A stretch of 64,000 nucleotides of DNA. It comes from Streptomyces sp. L2. GTDB lineage: Bacteria > Actinomycetota > Actinomycetes > Streptomycetales > Streptomycetaceae. The first letter of the stretch is position 1. Each line of letters opens with the position of its first letter. The position numbers and the translations under genes are program-made. The notes below the pieces were generated by a model, which was given only the letters and a program-made list of their open reading frames with translations, was not told the DNA's origin and ran no database searches. Shown here piece after piece: positions 28,895 through 39,337 of this stretch. Where the stretch lies: NCBI RefSeq assembly GCF_004124325.1, contig NZ_QBDT01000001.1, positions 6,262,001 through 6,326,000 of the forward strand, written 5' to 3'.

Positions 28895-30721
28895 TCAGCC
28901 CCCGTACGCCCCCGACGCAGTCAGCCGCAGCGCCGTGTCGATCAGCGGAACATGGCTGAACGCCTGCGGGAAGTTCCCCACCTGCCGCTTCAGCCGCGGG
29001 TCCCACTCCTCCGCCAGCAGCCCGAGGTCATTGCGGAGCGCGAGCAGCTTCTCGAAGAGCTTGCGGGCCTCGTCCACCCGGCCGATCATCGCGAGGTCGT
29101 CGGCCATCCAGAACGAGCACGCCAGGAAGGCCCCCTCGTCGCCCGGCAGGCCGTCGACGCCCTCGTCCTGGCCCTCCGTCGGATAGCGCAGGATGAACCC
29201 GTCCGAGGTGGACAGCTCGCGCTGGATCGCCTCGATCGTGCCGATCACCCGCTTGTCGTCCGGCGGCAGGAAGCCCATCTGGGGGATCAGCAGCAGCGAG
29301 GCGTCCAGCTCCTGGGAGCCGTAGGACTGCGTGAAGGTGTTCCGCTCCTTGTCGTAGCCCTTCTCGCACACGTCCCGGTGGATGTCGTCGCGCAGTTCCT
29401 TCCACCGCTCCAGCGGTCCGTCCGCGTCACCCGACTCGATCAGCTTGATCGTGCGGTCCACGGCGACCCAGGCCATCACCTTGGAGTGCACGAAGTGCCG
29501 GCGCGGCCCGCGCACCTCCCAGATGCCCTCGTCCGGCTCCTGCCAGTGGTCCTCCAGGTAGCGGATCAGCTTCAGCTGGAGCAGCGAGGCGTAGTCGTTG
29601 CGGGCCAGCCCCGTCATGTGCGCCAGGTGCAGCGCCTCGGTGACCTCGCCGTACACGTCCAGCTGGAGCTGGTGCGCGGCGCCGTTGCCGACCCGGACCG
29701 GGGCGGACGTCTCGTAGCCCGGCAGCCAGTCCAGTTCCGCCTCGCCCAGCTCGCGCTCGCCGGCGATGCCGTACATGATCTGCAGGTTCTCGGGGTCCCC
29801 CGCGACCGCGCGGAGCAGCCACTCGCGCCAGGCGCGGGCCTCCTCGCGGTAGCCGGTGCGCAGCAGCGAGGACAGGGTGATCGCCGCGTCCCGCAGCCAG
29901 GTGTACCGGTAGTCCCAGTTGCGCACCCCGCCGATGTCCTCGGGCAGGGAGGTGGTGGGCGCGGCGACGATGCCGCCGGTCGGGGCGTAGGTCAGCGCCT
30001 TCAGGGTGATCAGCGAGCGGACCACGGCCTCGCGGTAGGGCCCGTGGTACGTGCAGTGCTCCACCCACTCGCGCCAGAAGGTCTCCGTCGCCTCCAGCGA
30101 CTGCTCCGGCTCGGGCAGGGCCGGCGGCTGCTTGTGCGAGGGCTCCCACGAGATCGTGAACGCGATCCGGTCACCCGGGGCGACCGTGAAGTCGGAGTAC
30201 GTCGTCAGCGACTTGCCGTAGGTCTCCGCCTCCGTGTCGAACCACACCGAGTCGGGACCGGCGACCGCCACCGTGCGCCCCTCGTGCTTGTGCACCCAGG
30301 GCACGACCCGGCCGTAGGAGAACCGCATCCGCAGGGCCGAGCGCATCGGCACCCGGCCGGTGACGCCCTCCACGATCCGGATCAGCTGCGGGGCGCCGTC
30401 ACGCGGGGGCATGAAATCGGTCACGCGGACCGTGCCGCGCGGGGTGTCCCACTCCGACTCCAGGATCAGCGAGTCCCCGCGGTAGGTGCGCCGGGCCGCC
30501 GTGGGCGGCGGCGCGTCGGCCGCGTGCGCCGGGCCGAGCCGCCAGAAGCCGTGCTCCTCGGTGCCCAGCAGCCCGGCGAAGATGGCATGCGAGTCGAAGC
30601 GGGGCAGGCATAGCCAGTCGACTGTGCCGTCCCGGCAGACCAGTGCGGCGGTCTGCATGTCTCCGATGAGTGCGTAGTCTTCGATGCGCCCGGCCACGTG
30701 CAACTCCAGTCGAACGGCCAC
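28895..30721 (-). CDS. Glycoside hydrolase family 15 protein (trehalase/glucoamylase-like)
   Basis: 608 residues, cytoplasmic (no signal peptide). The N-terminal beta domain starts RIEDYALIGDMQTAALVCRD and DGTVDWLCLPRFDSHAIFAG. The C-terminal alpha/alpha barrel has the GH15 signatures IGGVRNWDYRYTWLRDAAIT, the acid region EPDEGIWEVRGPRRHFVHSK and GDEGAFLACSFWMADDLAMI, which carry the expected catalytic glutamates. Close relatives in mycobacteria hydrolyse trehalose. The start codon is a GTG (30719-30721); a GTG about 24 bases further in is an alternative. Just upstream, a CCCCC/GGGGG hairpin (30726-30739) holds the purine-rich ribosome binding sequence in one arm. Confidence 0.9.
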   Translation of the reverse strand: MAVRLELHVAGRIEDYALIGDMQTAALVCRDGTVDWLCLPRFDSHAIFAGLLGTEEHGFWRLGPAHAADAPPPTAARRTYRGDSLILESEWDTPRGTVRVTDFMPPRDGAPQLIRIVEGVTGRVPMRSALRMRFSYGRVVPWVHKHEGRTVAVAGPDSVWFDTEAETYGKSLTTYSDFTVAPGDRIAFTISWEPSHKQPPALPEPEQSLEATETFWREWVEHCTYHGPYREAVVRSLITLKALTYAPTGGIVAAPTTSLPEDIGGVRNWDYRYTWLRDAAITLSSLLRTGYREEARAWREWLLRAVAGDPENLQIMYGIAGERELGEAELDWLPGYETSAPVRVGNGAAHQLQLDVYGEVTEALHLAHMTGLARNDYASLLQLKLIRYLEDHWQEPDEGIWEVRGPRRHFVHSKVMAWVAVDRTIKLIESGDADGPLERWKELRDDIHRDVCEKGYDKERNTFTQSYGSQELDASLLLIPQMGFLPPDDKRVIGTIEAIQRELSTSDGFILRYPTEGQDEGVDGLPGDEGAFLACSFWMADDLAMIGRVDEARKLFEKLLALRNDLGLLAEEWDPRLKRQVGNFPQAFSHVPLIDTALRLTASGAYGG

Positions 30722-31202
30722 GTCACCCCCGCACGGGGGCTGTCGCTAGTGCGGTCAAGGGGTCGTTGTTGTGCGTCGTTGAGCGGTGAAGCAAAGCAGC
30801 CCGCCGAGCCCTGAGGCAAAACGACAGTCCTTGCTCAACGAACTGCCGCGCGCTCGTTGTTCCGGGTGGTGCAGGCGGGGGTGTGCCGTCGTTTCCGGCC
30901 GGGCTCGGCAGCGAGTGTCCGAGCAGGATACGACGCACGTAGATGATCTGCGTGCCGCTCCGGGCAACCCGTGTGGGCCGAACGGGTGAGCACCGGGTGA
31001 GGGTCGTGTGCCCGGTACGGCCGTGTGCCGGCGTGTGTGCGGAGCGTGGCCGGAAGCCATCGCGCCGCTTCGCTGATACCCTGGTAGCCCGTGGACGGGT
31101 GGGAGACCAACCCCCGAACCGCAGCGGCGGCACCCCCGGAATCCTCCGGTCCGGCGGCCGCACCGCATCACAGACAGCGACCACGGGAGCCCCCTCTTGG
31201 CC
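30722..31202. other. Intergenic region between divergent GH15 and pyrG genes
   Basis: 480 bases with no convincing gene. A hairpin CCCCCGCACGGGGG (30726-30739) lies at the GH15 start. A TACCCT -10-like hexamer near 31077 could serve pyrG, but no good -35 is seen. Open frames here lack homologous character or codon bias. The GGGAG at 31185-31189 is the pyrG ribosome binding site. I see no clear pyrimidine-type attenuator. Confidence 0.5.
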
Positions 31203-32870
<1,668 letters not shown>

Positions 32871-32888
32871 CACACCGGTTGTACGGTG

Positions 32889-32931
32889 GCCGGGGCGCGC
32901 GCATTCAAACAGCGTGGGCCCCGGCTTTTTT
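32889..32931 (+). terminator. pyrG terminator
   Basis: GCCGGGG (32889-32895) pairs with CCCCGGC (32919-32925) and is followed by six T. The NUDIX gene starts 24 bases later, so its transcript would come from read-through or a promoter inside this short gap. Confidence 0.8.
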
Positions 32932-32954
32932 CTGCACGTGGGGAAGGACTGGGC

Positions 32955-33581
32955 ATGACCATCAAGGACACTCCCGAGGAGTGGGAGATCCGGGCGACCG
33001 AGACCCCGTTCACCGGGAACAAGACCTCCGTCCGCACGGACGACGTGGTCATGCCCGACGGCTCCGTCGCCCGCCGCGACTACCAGGTCCACCCCGGCTC
33101 GGTCGCCGTCCTCGCCCTCGACGAGGAGGACCGGGTCCTGCTCATCAACCAGTACCGCCACCCCGTGCGGCACAAGCTGTGGGAGATCCCGGCCGGCCTG
33201 CTCGACGTACCCGGCGAGAACCCGCTGCACGCCGCCCAGCGCGAGCTGTACGAGGAGGCGCACGTCAAGGCGGAGGACTGGAGGGTCCTCACCGACGTGT
33301 ACACCAGCCCCGGCGGCTGCGACGAGGCCGTACGGATCTTCCTCGCGCGCGACCTGTCCGAGGCCGAGGGGGAGCGGTTCCAGACGGAGCACGAGGAGAC
33401 CGACATGGAGTACGCGCGCGTGCCGGTCGACGAGGTGGTCCGGCTGGTGCTGGCGGGGGAGCTGCACAATACGTGTCTGGTGGTGGGGGTGATGTCGTTC
33501 GTCTCGGCCAGGGCCTCCGGCGGTTTGGCCGAACTGCGGCCGGCGTTGGCTCCTTGGCCGGCTCGGCCGTTCCAGGAGTGA
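32955..33581 (+). CDS. NUDIX hydrolase (ADP-ribose pyrophosphatase type)
   Basis: 208 residues. The NUDIX box reads AGLLDVPGENPLHAAQRELY followed by EEAHV, with the REL-EE metal-binding residues intact and the usual final Gly replaced by His. Upstream the stretch VLLINQYRHPVRHKLWEIPA is typical of ADP-ribose pyrophosphatases, and the TSPGGCDEAVRIFLARDL stretch after the box is the ADPRase-type downstream element. The ATG at 32955 has GGAAGGA upstream. It would hydrolyse ADP-ribose to AMP and ribose 5-phosphate. An ADP-ribosylglycohydrolase lies 9 kb away, which could supply free ADP-ribose, but no operon link exists. Confidence 0.9.
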   Translation: MTIKDTPEEWEIRATETPFTGNKTSVRTDDVVMPDGSVARRDYQVHPGSVAVLALDEEDRVLLINQYRHPVRHKLWEIPAGLLDVPGENPLHAAQRELYEEAHVKAEDWRVLTDVYTSPGGCDEAVRIFLARDLSEAEGERFQTEHEETDMEYARVPVDEVVRLVLAGELHNTCLVVGVMSFVSARASGGLAELRPALAPWPARPFQE

Positions 33582-33589
33582 ACGATCGC

Positions 33590-33705
33590 GGCGCGCCGTG
33601 GGGGGTCGGTTCGTTTGCGCCGTGCTGGTGCGTTGTGGTTGATCGCGCCCACGCGGCGGAGCCGCATATCGACACAGCCCCGCGCCCCTGACGGGGCGCT
33701 CCGCT
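33590..33705. repeat. Dispersed Streptomyces hairpin repeat, second type
   Basis: The stretch GATCGCGCCCACGCGGCGGA, then GCCGCATATCGACACAGCCC, ends in the hairpin GCGCCCC (33682-33688) / GGGGCGC (33693-33699). I recall the same kind of sequence at gene ends in many Streptomyces. It shares the GGGGCGC hairpin with the other repeats in the window, but its outer arm is different. It lies downstream of the NUDIX gene. Confidence 0.6.
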
Positions 33706-33872
33706 GAGGCTTGTTCCTATGATCCGTTGGTTCGCTGATCCGATCGGGTCGTCTTCGGTCCTCGCCGTCGTGCTCTGACAGGGGCGTTGCAGAGAGTGAA
33801 CTAGGCTCTGCCTCATGCCCGACCCGGGGTCGCCGGCGGGCTTGCTCGTGCGGTGGGACGGGAGTGTGGCCC

Positions 33873-35939
33873 GTGACGGATCAGGCGGTGGACACGGACG
33901 GCGTACGGCAGTCGGGCGAACCGGCCGCCGAGGGTCATTTCCTGGGCCGCACACGGGAGTTGAAGGAGCTGCGCGCCGACATCGAGCGCGCGGGACTGGA
34001 CACCCTCTCCGGCCGCAAGGCACCCCGCGCGCGCGTGCTGCTCATCGCGGGACGCCCCGGTTCCGGCCGTACCGCCCTCGCCGCGGAACTCGTCCGGCAG
34101 GTCGCGGACGGTTACCCCGACGGGGTGCTGCGGGCCCGGCTCAGCGAGCCCGACGGAACCGCCGTACCCGTCGAGCGCACCGCCCGGGAGCTGCTCGCCG
34201 CCCTCGATGTGACCGCCCCGCCCGGGGCCGGCGAGGACGAGCTGACCGAGGCGCTGCGCACCGCGCTGGCCGACCGCCGGGCGCTGCTCCTGCTGGACGA
34301 CGCCGCCGGTGCCGAGCAGGTCGACGCCCTGCTGCCCGAGGCCCCGGACTGTCTGGTCGTCGCCGTCTCCGCCGGTCCCCTCACCGGCATCCCCGACGTC
34401 CGCCCCTGCACGCTCGGCGGCCTCGACACCAAGTCGGCGGTGGAACTCCTCACCCGCTACACCGGCTCGGTCCGCATCACGGTCGACCCACGCTCCGCCG
34501 AGAGCCTCACCGAGGCCTGCCAGGGCCGGCCCGCCGCCCTCACCCTGGCCGGCGGCTGGCTGGCCACCCGCCCCCAGGCGGCCGTGTCCGACCTCGCCAA
34601 GCGCCTGCACACCGCCGACGAGGACGGCGCCGACGCCGGTCCGCTGGCCCGCGTCTTCCGCCTCGTGCACGACCAGCTGTCCGGACAGGCCGCCCGGATA
34701 CTGCGTCTGCTCTGCCTGGCCCCGGCCGGCCTGGTCGACCCGCACACCGCCTCCGCGCTCGCCGGGTGCTCGGTCGGCGCCGCCCGCGCCACACTGGACG
34801 ACTTCACAGCCCTCGGTCTGCTGCACGCGGTGGACTCGCCCGTGCCGCAGTACGAGGTACCCGGCTGTCTGCACCCCCTGCTGCGCTCGCTGGCCGAGAC
34901 CCGGGACCGCCCCGGGGAGCTCCAGCTGGCCCGGGCCCGCATGCTGGAGCGGACCGTGCGGCTGCTGCAGGCCTGCCGTGCCGTCACCGAGACGGACAGC
35001 CCCGAGGCCCGGGAGAAGCTCGCGGCCATGCCCCGCGAGGTGCGCTTCCCCGGCCCCCGGGCCGCCGCCGACTGGCTGACCGCCCGCCGTCCCGCCCTGC
35101 TGGCCGCCGCCCGGCTCGCGGTGGCCGACGGCGAGCTGGACACCCTCGCCCGCCGGCTGCTGTCCCAGCTGGTCAGGGCCATGGTCGCGCACCACGGCAC
35201 GCAGGCCGCCGCCGCCGACCTGTACGGCGTCCACGGGCTCGTCCTCGACGTCGCCCGCCGCCGCGGACTGCACCGGGAACAGGCCGCCGCGCTGCTGAAC
35301 CTGGGCGACGTGGACGCCCGTACCGGCCGCACCCGCGCCGCGCTCGCCCGCTACCGGGCCGCGCTGGAGGCCGGACGCGAGGCGAAGGACCCGTACGCGA
35401 CCGGCCGCGCGATGGAATCCGTAGGCGGCGCGTACCTGGAGCTGGCGGACTACGACCGGGCCGCCGACTGGTTCGGCCGCGCCCTCGCCCTGTGCCTGGC
35501 CCGGGACGAGCGCGCCGACGCCGCCCGGCTGTACGGCCGTACCGCCACGGCGCACACCTACGCGGGCCGCTACGGCGAGGCGCTCCGGAGCTGGCGGGCG
35601 GCCGCGGCCGGATACCGCAGGAACGGCGAGATCGCCGCTCACGCGCGGGCGTTGAGCGAGGTCGCCCGGGTCCAGGAGTACGCGGGCCGGCCGGAGGAAT
35701 CGCTGCGCACCTGCCAGGAGGCGGTGGAGTGGGCGCGGCGCGCCGACGACGCCCGGCTGCTGGCCGCACTGCAGCTCAGGGTGGCCGACACCCTGGAGCG
35801 GATGGGCGACCCCGCGGCGGCCCGGCTGCACCGCGCTGCGGCCGAGCGCATGCTGGCCGAGGAGCCATCGGAGAGCGACACAGAGCCAGAATCGGCCGAG
35901 AAGGCCTGCGAAATCCGCAGTGCATCCGACGAAGATTGA
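33873..35939 (+). CDS. STAND-type NTPase with C-terminal tetratricopeptide repeats
   Basis: 688 residues. An AfsR/NB-ARC-like NTPase module begins HFLGRTRELKELRADIERAG. The P-loop LLIAGRPGSGRTALAAELV has Arg in place of the usual Lys of GxxxxGKT, and Walker B is RRALLLLDDAAGAEQVDALL. A winged-helix-like middle is followed by TPR units from about residue 470 (AALLNLGDVDARTGRTRAAL, AMESVGGAYLELADYDRAAD, RTATAHTYAGRYGEALRSWR). The protein has no BTAD or DNA-binding domain at its N-terminus, unlike SARP regulators. The GTG at 33873 was chosen because GGGAG lies 9 bases upstream. A Ser/Glu/Asp-rich tail ends the protein. Signal-sensing function is inferred only from architecture. Confidence 0.85.
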   Translation: MTDQAVDTDGVRQSGEPAAEGHFLGRTRELKELRADIERAGLDTLSGRKAPRARVLLIAGRPGSGRTALAAELVRQVADGYPDGVLRARLSEPDGTAVPVERTARELLAALDVTAPPGAGEDELTEALRTALADRRALLLLDDAAGAEQVDALLPEAPDCLVVAVSAGPLTGIPDVRPCTLGGLDTKSAVELLTRYTGSVRITVDPRSAESLTEACQGRPAALTLAGGWLATRPQAAVSDLAKRLHTADEDGADAGPLARVFRLVHDQLSGQAARILRLLCLAPAGLVDPHTASALAGCSVGAARATLDDFTALGLLHAVDSPVPQYEVPGCLHPLLRSLAETRDRPGELQLARARMLERTVRLLQACRAVTETDSPEAREKLAAMPREVRFPGPRAAADWLTARRPALLAAARLAVADGELDTLARRLLSQLVRAMVAHHGTQAAAADLYGVHGLVLDVARRRGLHREQAAALLNLGDVDARTGRTRAALARYRAALEAGREAKDPYATGRAMESVGGAYLELADYDRAADWFGRALALCLARDERADAARLYGRTATAHTYAGRYGEALRSWRAAAAGYRRNGEIAAHARALSEVARVQEYAGRPEESLRTCQEAVEWARRADDARLLAALQLRVADTLERMGDPAAARLHRAAAERMLAEEPSESDTEPESAEKACEIRSASDED

Positions 35940-36086
35940 TGCAATGAAAGGCTAGACACGCAGAACACCTTCATTAGACTGGCTCTGCCGCACGTTCTCC
36001 TGCGGTGTCTCCCGGTGTGCCCCTGCATGCCTGGGTATGTCTTGTAATGCACCCCCATACCCCCTGAGCCAAGGACCGTGATCGAC

Positions 36087-37202
36087 GTGAAGGTCGGTAT
36101 CCCCCGCGAGGTCAAGAACAACGAGTTCCGGGTGGCCATCACCCCCGCCGGCGTGCACGAGCTGGTGCGCAACGGCCACCAGGTCGTCATCGAGCGGGGC
36201 GCCGGCCTCGGCTCGTCGATCACGGACGAGGAGTACGTCTCCGCCGGTGCCGCGATCCTCGACACCGCCGACGAGGTCTGGGCCACCGCCGACCTGCTGC
36301 TGAAGGTCAAGGAGCCCATCGCCGAGGAGTACCACCGCCTCCGCAAGGACCAGACCCTCTTCACCTACCTCCACCTGGCCGCCTCCAAGGAGTGCACGGA
36401 CGCCCTCCTGGAGTCCGGCACCACGGCCATCGCCTACGAGACCGTCGAGCTGCCCAGCCGCGCGCTGCCGCTGCTCGCCCCGATGTCCGAGGTCGCGGGC
36501 CGGCTGGCCCCGCAGGTCGGCGCCTACCACCTGATGCGCGCGGCCGGCGGCCGCGGCGTGCTGCCGGGCGGCGTCCCGGGCGTGGCGGCCGGCAAGGCCG
36601 TCGTCATCGGCGGCGGCGTCTCCGGCTGGAACGCCGCGCAGATCGCCATCGGCATGGGCTTCCACGTGACCCTGCTCGACAAGGACATCAACAAGCTCAA
36701 GGAAGCCGACAAGATCTTCGGTACGAAGATCCAGACCGTCGTCTCCAACGCCTTCGAGCTGGAGAAGGCCTGCCTGGAGGCCGATCTCGTGATCGGCGCC
36801 GTCCTCATCCCGGGCGCCAAGGCCCCCAAGCTCGTCACCAACGAGCTGGTGTCCCGCATGAAGCCCGGCAGTGTCCTTGTCGACATCGCGATCGACCAGG
36901 GCGGCTGCTTCGAGGACTCGCGTCCCACCACGCACGCCGAGCCGACCTTCCCGATCCACAACTCGGTCTTCTACTGCGTCGCCAACATGCCCGGCGCGGT
37001 GCCGAACACCTCCACCTACGCGCTGACCAACGCCACGCTGCCGTACATCGTCTCCCTCGCCAACAACGGCTGGGCGGAGGCGCTGCGCCGCGACGCCGCG
37101 CTCGCCAAGGGCCTCAACACCCACGACGGCAAGGTCGTTTACCGCGAGGTCGCCGAGGCGCACGGCCTGGAGCACGTCGAGCTGGAGTCGCTCATCGGCT
37201 GA
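36087..37202 (+). CDS. ald: Alanine dehydrogenase
   Basis: 371 residues; reversible NAD-dependent deamination of L-alanine to pyruvate. The N-terminus [20 protein letters not shown], the catalytic region TYLHLAAS (His) and the NAD-binding loop [20 protein letters not shown] are all typical, and [19 protein letters not shown] carries the active-site Asp. The GTG at 36087 is preferred since it gives the universal MKVGIPRE start; a GTG at 36078 would add three residues. It is monocistronic and ends 94 bases before a 19-bp perfect inverted repeat. Confidence 0.96.
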   Translation: MKVGIPREVKNNEFRVAITPAGVHELVRNGHQVVIERGAGLGSSITDEEYVSAGAAILDTADEVWATADLLLKVKEPIAEEYHRLRKDQTLFTYLHLAASKECTDALLESGTTAIAYETVELPSRALPLLAPMSEVAGRLAPQVGAYHLMRAAGGRGVLPGGVPGVAAGKAVVIGGGVSGWNAAQIAIGMGFHVTLLDKDINKLKEADKIFGTKIQTVVSNAFELEKACLEADLVIGAVLIPGAKAPKLVTNELVSRMKPGSVLVDIAIDQGGCFEDSRPTTHAEPTFPIHNSVFYCVANMPGAVPNTSTYALTNATLPYIVSLANNGWAEALRRDAALAKGLNTHDGKVVYREVAEAHGLEHVELESLIG

Positions 37203-37296
37203 CCCGCCGATCCGGAGCGGTCCTCTTCGCGACCGGTCAAGTCGTCAAATCGCCGTCAGTCAAAAGGCGATTCGTCAACACTGGTCGTCAACCTCG

Positions 37297-37339
37297 CACA
37301 TCCGGCCGGACCTTGCCCGACAAGGTCCGGCCGGATGTG
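37297..37339. terminator. 19-bp perfect inverted repeat after ald
   Basis: The arms 37297-37315 and 37321-37339 are perfectly complementary with a 5-base loop (CCCGA). No T-run follows on either side, which is common for Streptomyces terminators. It could instead be a protein-binding palindrome upstream of the parA unit. Confidence 0.7.
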
Positions 37340-37595
37340 TGTATGGTCACTTCGCGACTCTCGGTCAACTCGCCTCGAACGTAACGCTTCGACCGATTCG
37401 CACACCGGTGAAACCTGCTGTGCGACGGCCGTACGCCCTTGACAGCGAGATGTTTCATTGCCGACACATCCTGCCGGGTCCGGCGGATTGTGTTGCTGCG
37501 GACCGCCGACACGCCATAGAGTCGCCAACCGTCGGCATGGTGCCACGCTGACCTTGTCTAGAAGTTTCCTGGTCACCAAGGAGGTAAGACGACTT
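37340..37595 (+). promoter_or_regulatory. Upstream region of the parA-scpAB operon
   Basis: 256 bases. A consensus TTGACA lies at 37439-37444, but no good -10 hexamer is seen at the right spacing; GACACA near 37463 is the closest. The sequence is less GC-rich than its surroundings, as expected of a promoter. AAGGAGG at about 37578-37584 is a near-perfect ribosome binding site for the GTG at 37596. Confidence 0.5.
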
Positions 37596-38771
37596 GTGAA
37601 TGAGTCGACATTTTCTCCCGGGGGTGGTCAACCAGGAATGCCTGCACGGGGCCAGGGTCCCGCGGGATTCGAGGCTGTCGGCTCCGTCGCTGTGCGCACC
37701 TTCGCAGCCCACCAAGGTCCGGGTCCCCAGACCGCCCGGAGAGCACACCAGAGCATGGATGGTCATCACGTGAACGCCATGGCCGGCGACGGAAGTGGCG
37801 CGCCCCACAACCACCTCGCCGACTACGACGAACTGCCCGAGGGGCACTTCTACGACCCCGACGCCGAGTACGAGCCCGACCCCGAGTACGCGGCCACGCT
37901 CGCGCCCGACGCGGCCCGGCAGCGCCGGGAGCGCGTCGGTCCGACCGGACGCCCGCTGCCGTACTTCCCGATCCCGGGCCCGCTGACCGACCACGGACCC
38001 GCGAAGATCATCGCGATGTGCAACCAGAAGGGCGGCGTCGGCAAGACCACGTCGACCATCAACCTGGGTGCCGCGCTCGCGGAGTACGGCCGGCGCGTGC
38101 TGCTCGTGGACTTCGACCCGCAGGGCGCGCTGTCGGTCGGTCTCGGCGTCAACCCGATGGAACTCGACCTCACCGTCTACAACCTGCTCATGGAGCGGGG
38201 CATGTCGGCCGACGAGGTCCTGCTGAAGACCGCGGTCCCCAACATGGACCTGCTGCCGAGCAACATCGACCTGTCGGCCGCCGAGGTCCAGCTGGTCTCC
38301 GAGGTCGCGCGCGAGTCGACGCTGCAGCGGGCGCTGAAGCCGCTGATGGACGACTACGACTACATCGTGATCGACTGCCAGCCCTCGCTCGGCCTGCTCA
38401 CGGTCAACGCGCTGACCGCCGCGCACAAGGTGATCGTGCCGCTGGAGTGCGAGTTCTTCGCACTGCGCGGTGTGGCCCTGCTGACCGAGACCATCGAGAA
38501 GGTCCAGGAGCGGCTCAACCCCGACCTGGAGCTCGACGGCATCCTCGCCACGATGTACGACTCCCGCACGGTGCACAGCCGTGAGGTGCTCGCGCGTGTC
38601 GTCGAGGCGTTCGACGACCACGTCTACCACACGGTCATCGGGCGCACGGTCCGCTTCCCGGAGACCACGGTCGCCGGTGAGCCCATCACCACCTACGCCT
38701 CCAACTCCGTCGGTGCCGCCGCCTACCGCCAGCTCGCCAGGGAGGTGCTCGCCCGGTGTCACGCCGAGTGA
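37596..38771 (+). CDS. ParA-family ATPase linked to scpAB
   Basis: 391 residues. The first 125 residues are a Gly/Pro/Asp-rich, probably disordered extension with a conserved-looking patch NHLADYDELPEGHFYDPDAE. The ParA/MinD core starts GPAKIIAMCNQKGGVGKTTS, with the deviant Walker A KGGVGKTT, followed by RRVLLVDFDPQGALSVGLGV and DYDYIVIDCQPSLGLLTVNA. The GTG at 37596 has AAGGAGG 11 bases upstream; a start at the ATG at 37755 would remove 53 residues. It is distinct from the oriC-linked ParA that Streptomyces also carries. It overlaps the small downstream gene by 16 bases and leads the scpA-scpB operon. Confidence 0.92.
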   Translation: MNESTFSPGGGQPGMPARGQGPAGFEAVGSVAVRTFAAHQGPGPQTARRAHQSMDGHHVNAMAGDGSGAPHNHLADYDELPEGHFYDPDAEYEPDPEYAATLAPDAARQRRERVGPTGRPLPYFPIPGPLTDHGPAKIIAMCNQKGGVGKTTSTINLGAALAEYGRRVLLVDFDPQGALSVGLGVNPMELDLTVYNLLMERGMSADEVLLKTAVPNMDLLPSNIDLSAAEVQLVSEVARESTLQRALKPLMDDYDYIVIDCQPSLGLLTVNALTAAHKVIVPLECEFFALRGVALLTETIEKVQERLNPDLELDGILATMYDSRTVHSREVLARVVEAFDDHVYHTVIGRTVRFPETTVAGEPITTYASNSVGAAAYRQLAREVLARCHAE

Positions 38772-39319
38772 GTCTGCCCGGGGCCGACGAACTGTTCCGC
38801 ACGACCGGGGGGATGGCGCTGCAGCCGTCCACTCCCCGGCGCGGGACCAACGGTGAGGCCCGGGTGCCGGCTCCCGCGGGGGAGAGCGACGAAGCGGCCG
38901 CGGCGGGCACCGAGGACGTGCCCCAGTCGGTACCCGCCCAGAACGGGGACGGGGAGGGCGCGGAACACACGGCGGCCGACGCCGAGCCGGGGCAGGCCGG
39001 CGAGGCCCGGTCCCGGTCGGGGCGGCGGCAGGCGGGACCCGACGGTCCCGGTCCGGCGGCGGCCGACCAGTCCCGCAAGCGCGGGCGGGCGGCGTCGCGG
39101 CGGCCCAGCGGGCGGGAGCGGCACGACGAGAAGATCACCGTGTACGTCTCCGCCGAGGAGCTGATGGACCTGGAGCACGCGCGGCTGGTGCTGCGGGGTG
39201 AGCACGGGCTGGCGGTCGACCGGGGGCGGATCGTGCGGGAGGCGGTGGCCGTGGTGCTGGCCGACCTGGAGTCCCGCGGGGACGCGAGCATCCTGGTACG
39301 GCGGCTGCGGGGGCGGTAG
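38756..39319 (+). CDS. Ribbon-helix-helix-like partner of ParA
   Basis: 187 residues. Residues 1 to about 120 are low in complexity (Ala/Gly/Glu/Arg-rich), ending in a basic stretch KRGRAASRRPSGRERH. The last 65 residues look like a small DNA-binding fold: one beta strand (EKITVYVSAEELMDLEHARL), a helix, GLAVDRGRIVREAVAVVLAD and a short tail ILVRRLRGR. The strand-helix-helix order suggests ribbon-helix-helix, which is the fold of many ParA partner proteins in plasmids. The GTG start lies inside parA (16-base overlap) behind GGGAGG. The stop is 18 bases before scpA. Assignment of fold is by eye and needs profile checking. Confidence 0.7.
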   Translation: MSRRVSLPGADELFRTTGGMALQPSTPRRGTNGEARVPAPAGESDEAAAAGTEDVPQSVPAQNGDGEGAEHTAADAEPGQAGEARSRSGRRQAGPDGPGPAAADQSRKRGRAASRRPSGRERHDEKITVYVSAEELMDLEHARLVLRGEHGLAVDRGRIVREAVAVVLADLESRGDASILVRRLRGR

Positions 39320-39337
39320 GGGTAGCCTTCGGGGGCT

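Noticed and set aside
30786..31199. Small protein gene between GH15 and pyrG
   Set aside because: Several short frames exist in both strands but none has a good start signal or characteristic codon bias; promoter/leader function is more likely.
37596..38771. Plasmid-derived ParA as a sign of an integrated plasmid
   Set aside because: It is embedded in the core scpAB operon with normal codon use, and there is no replication or integrase gene.
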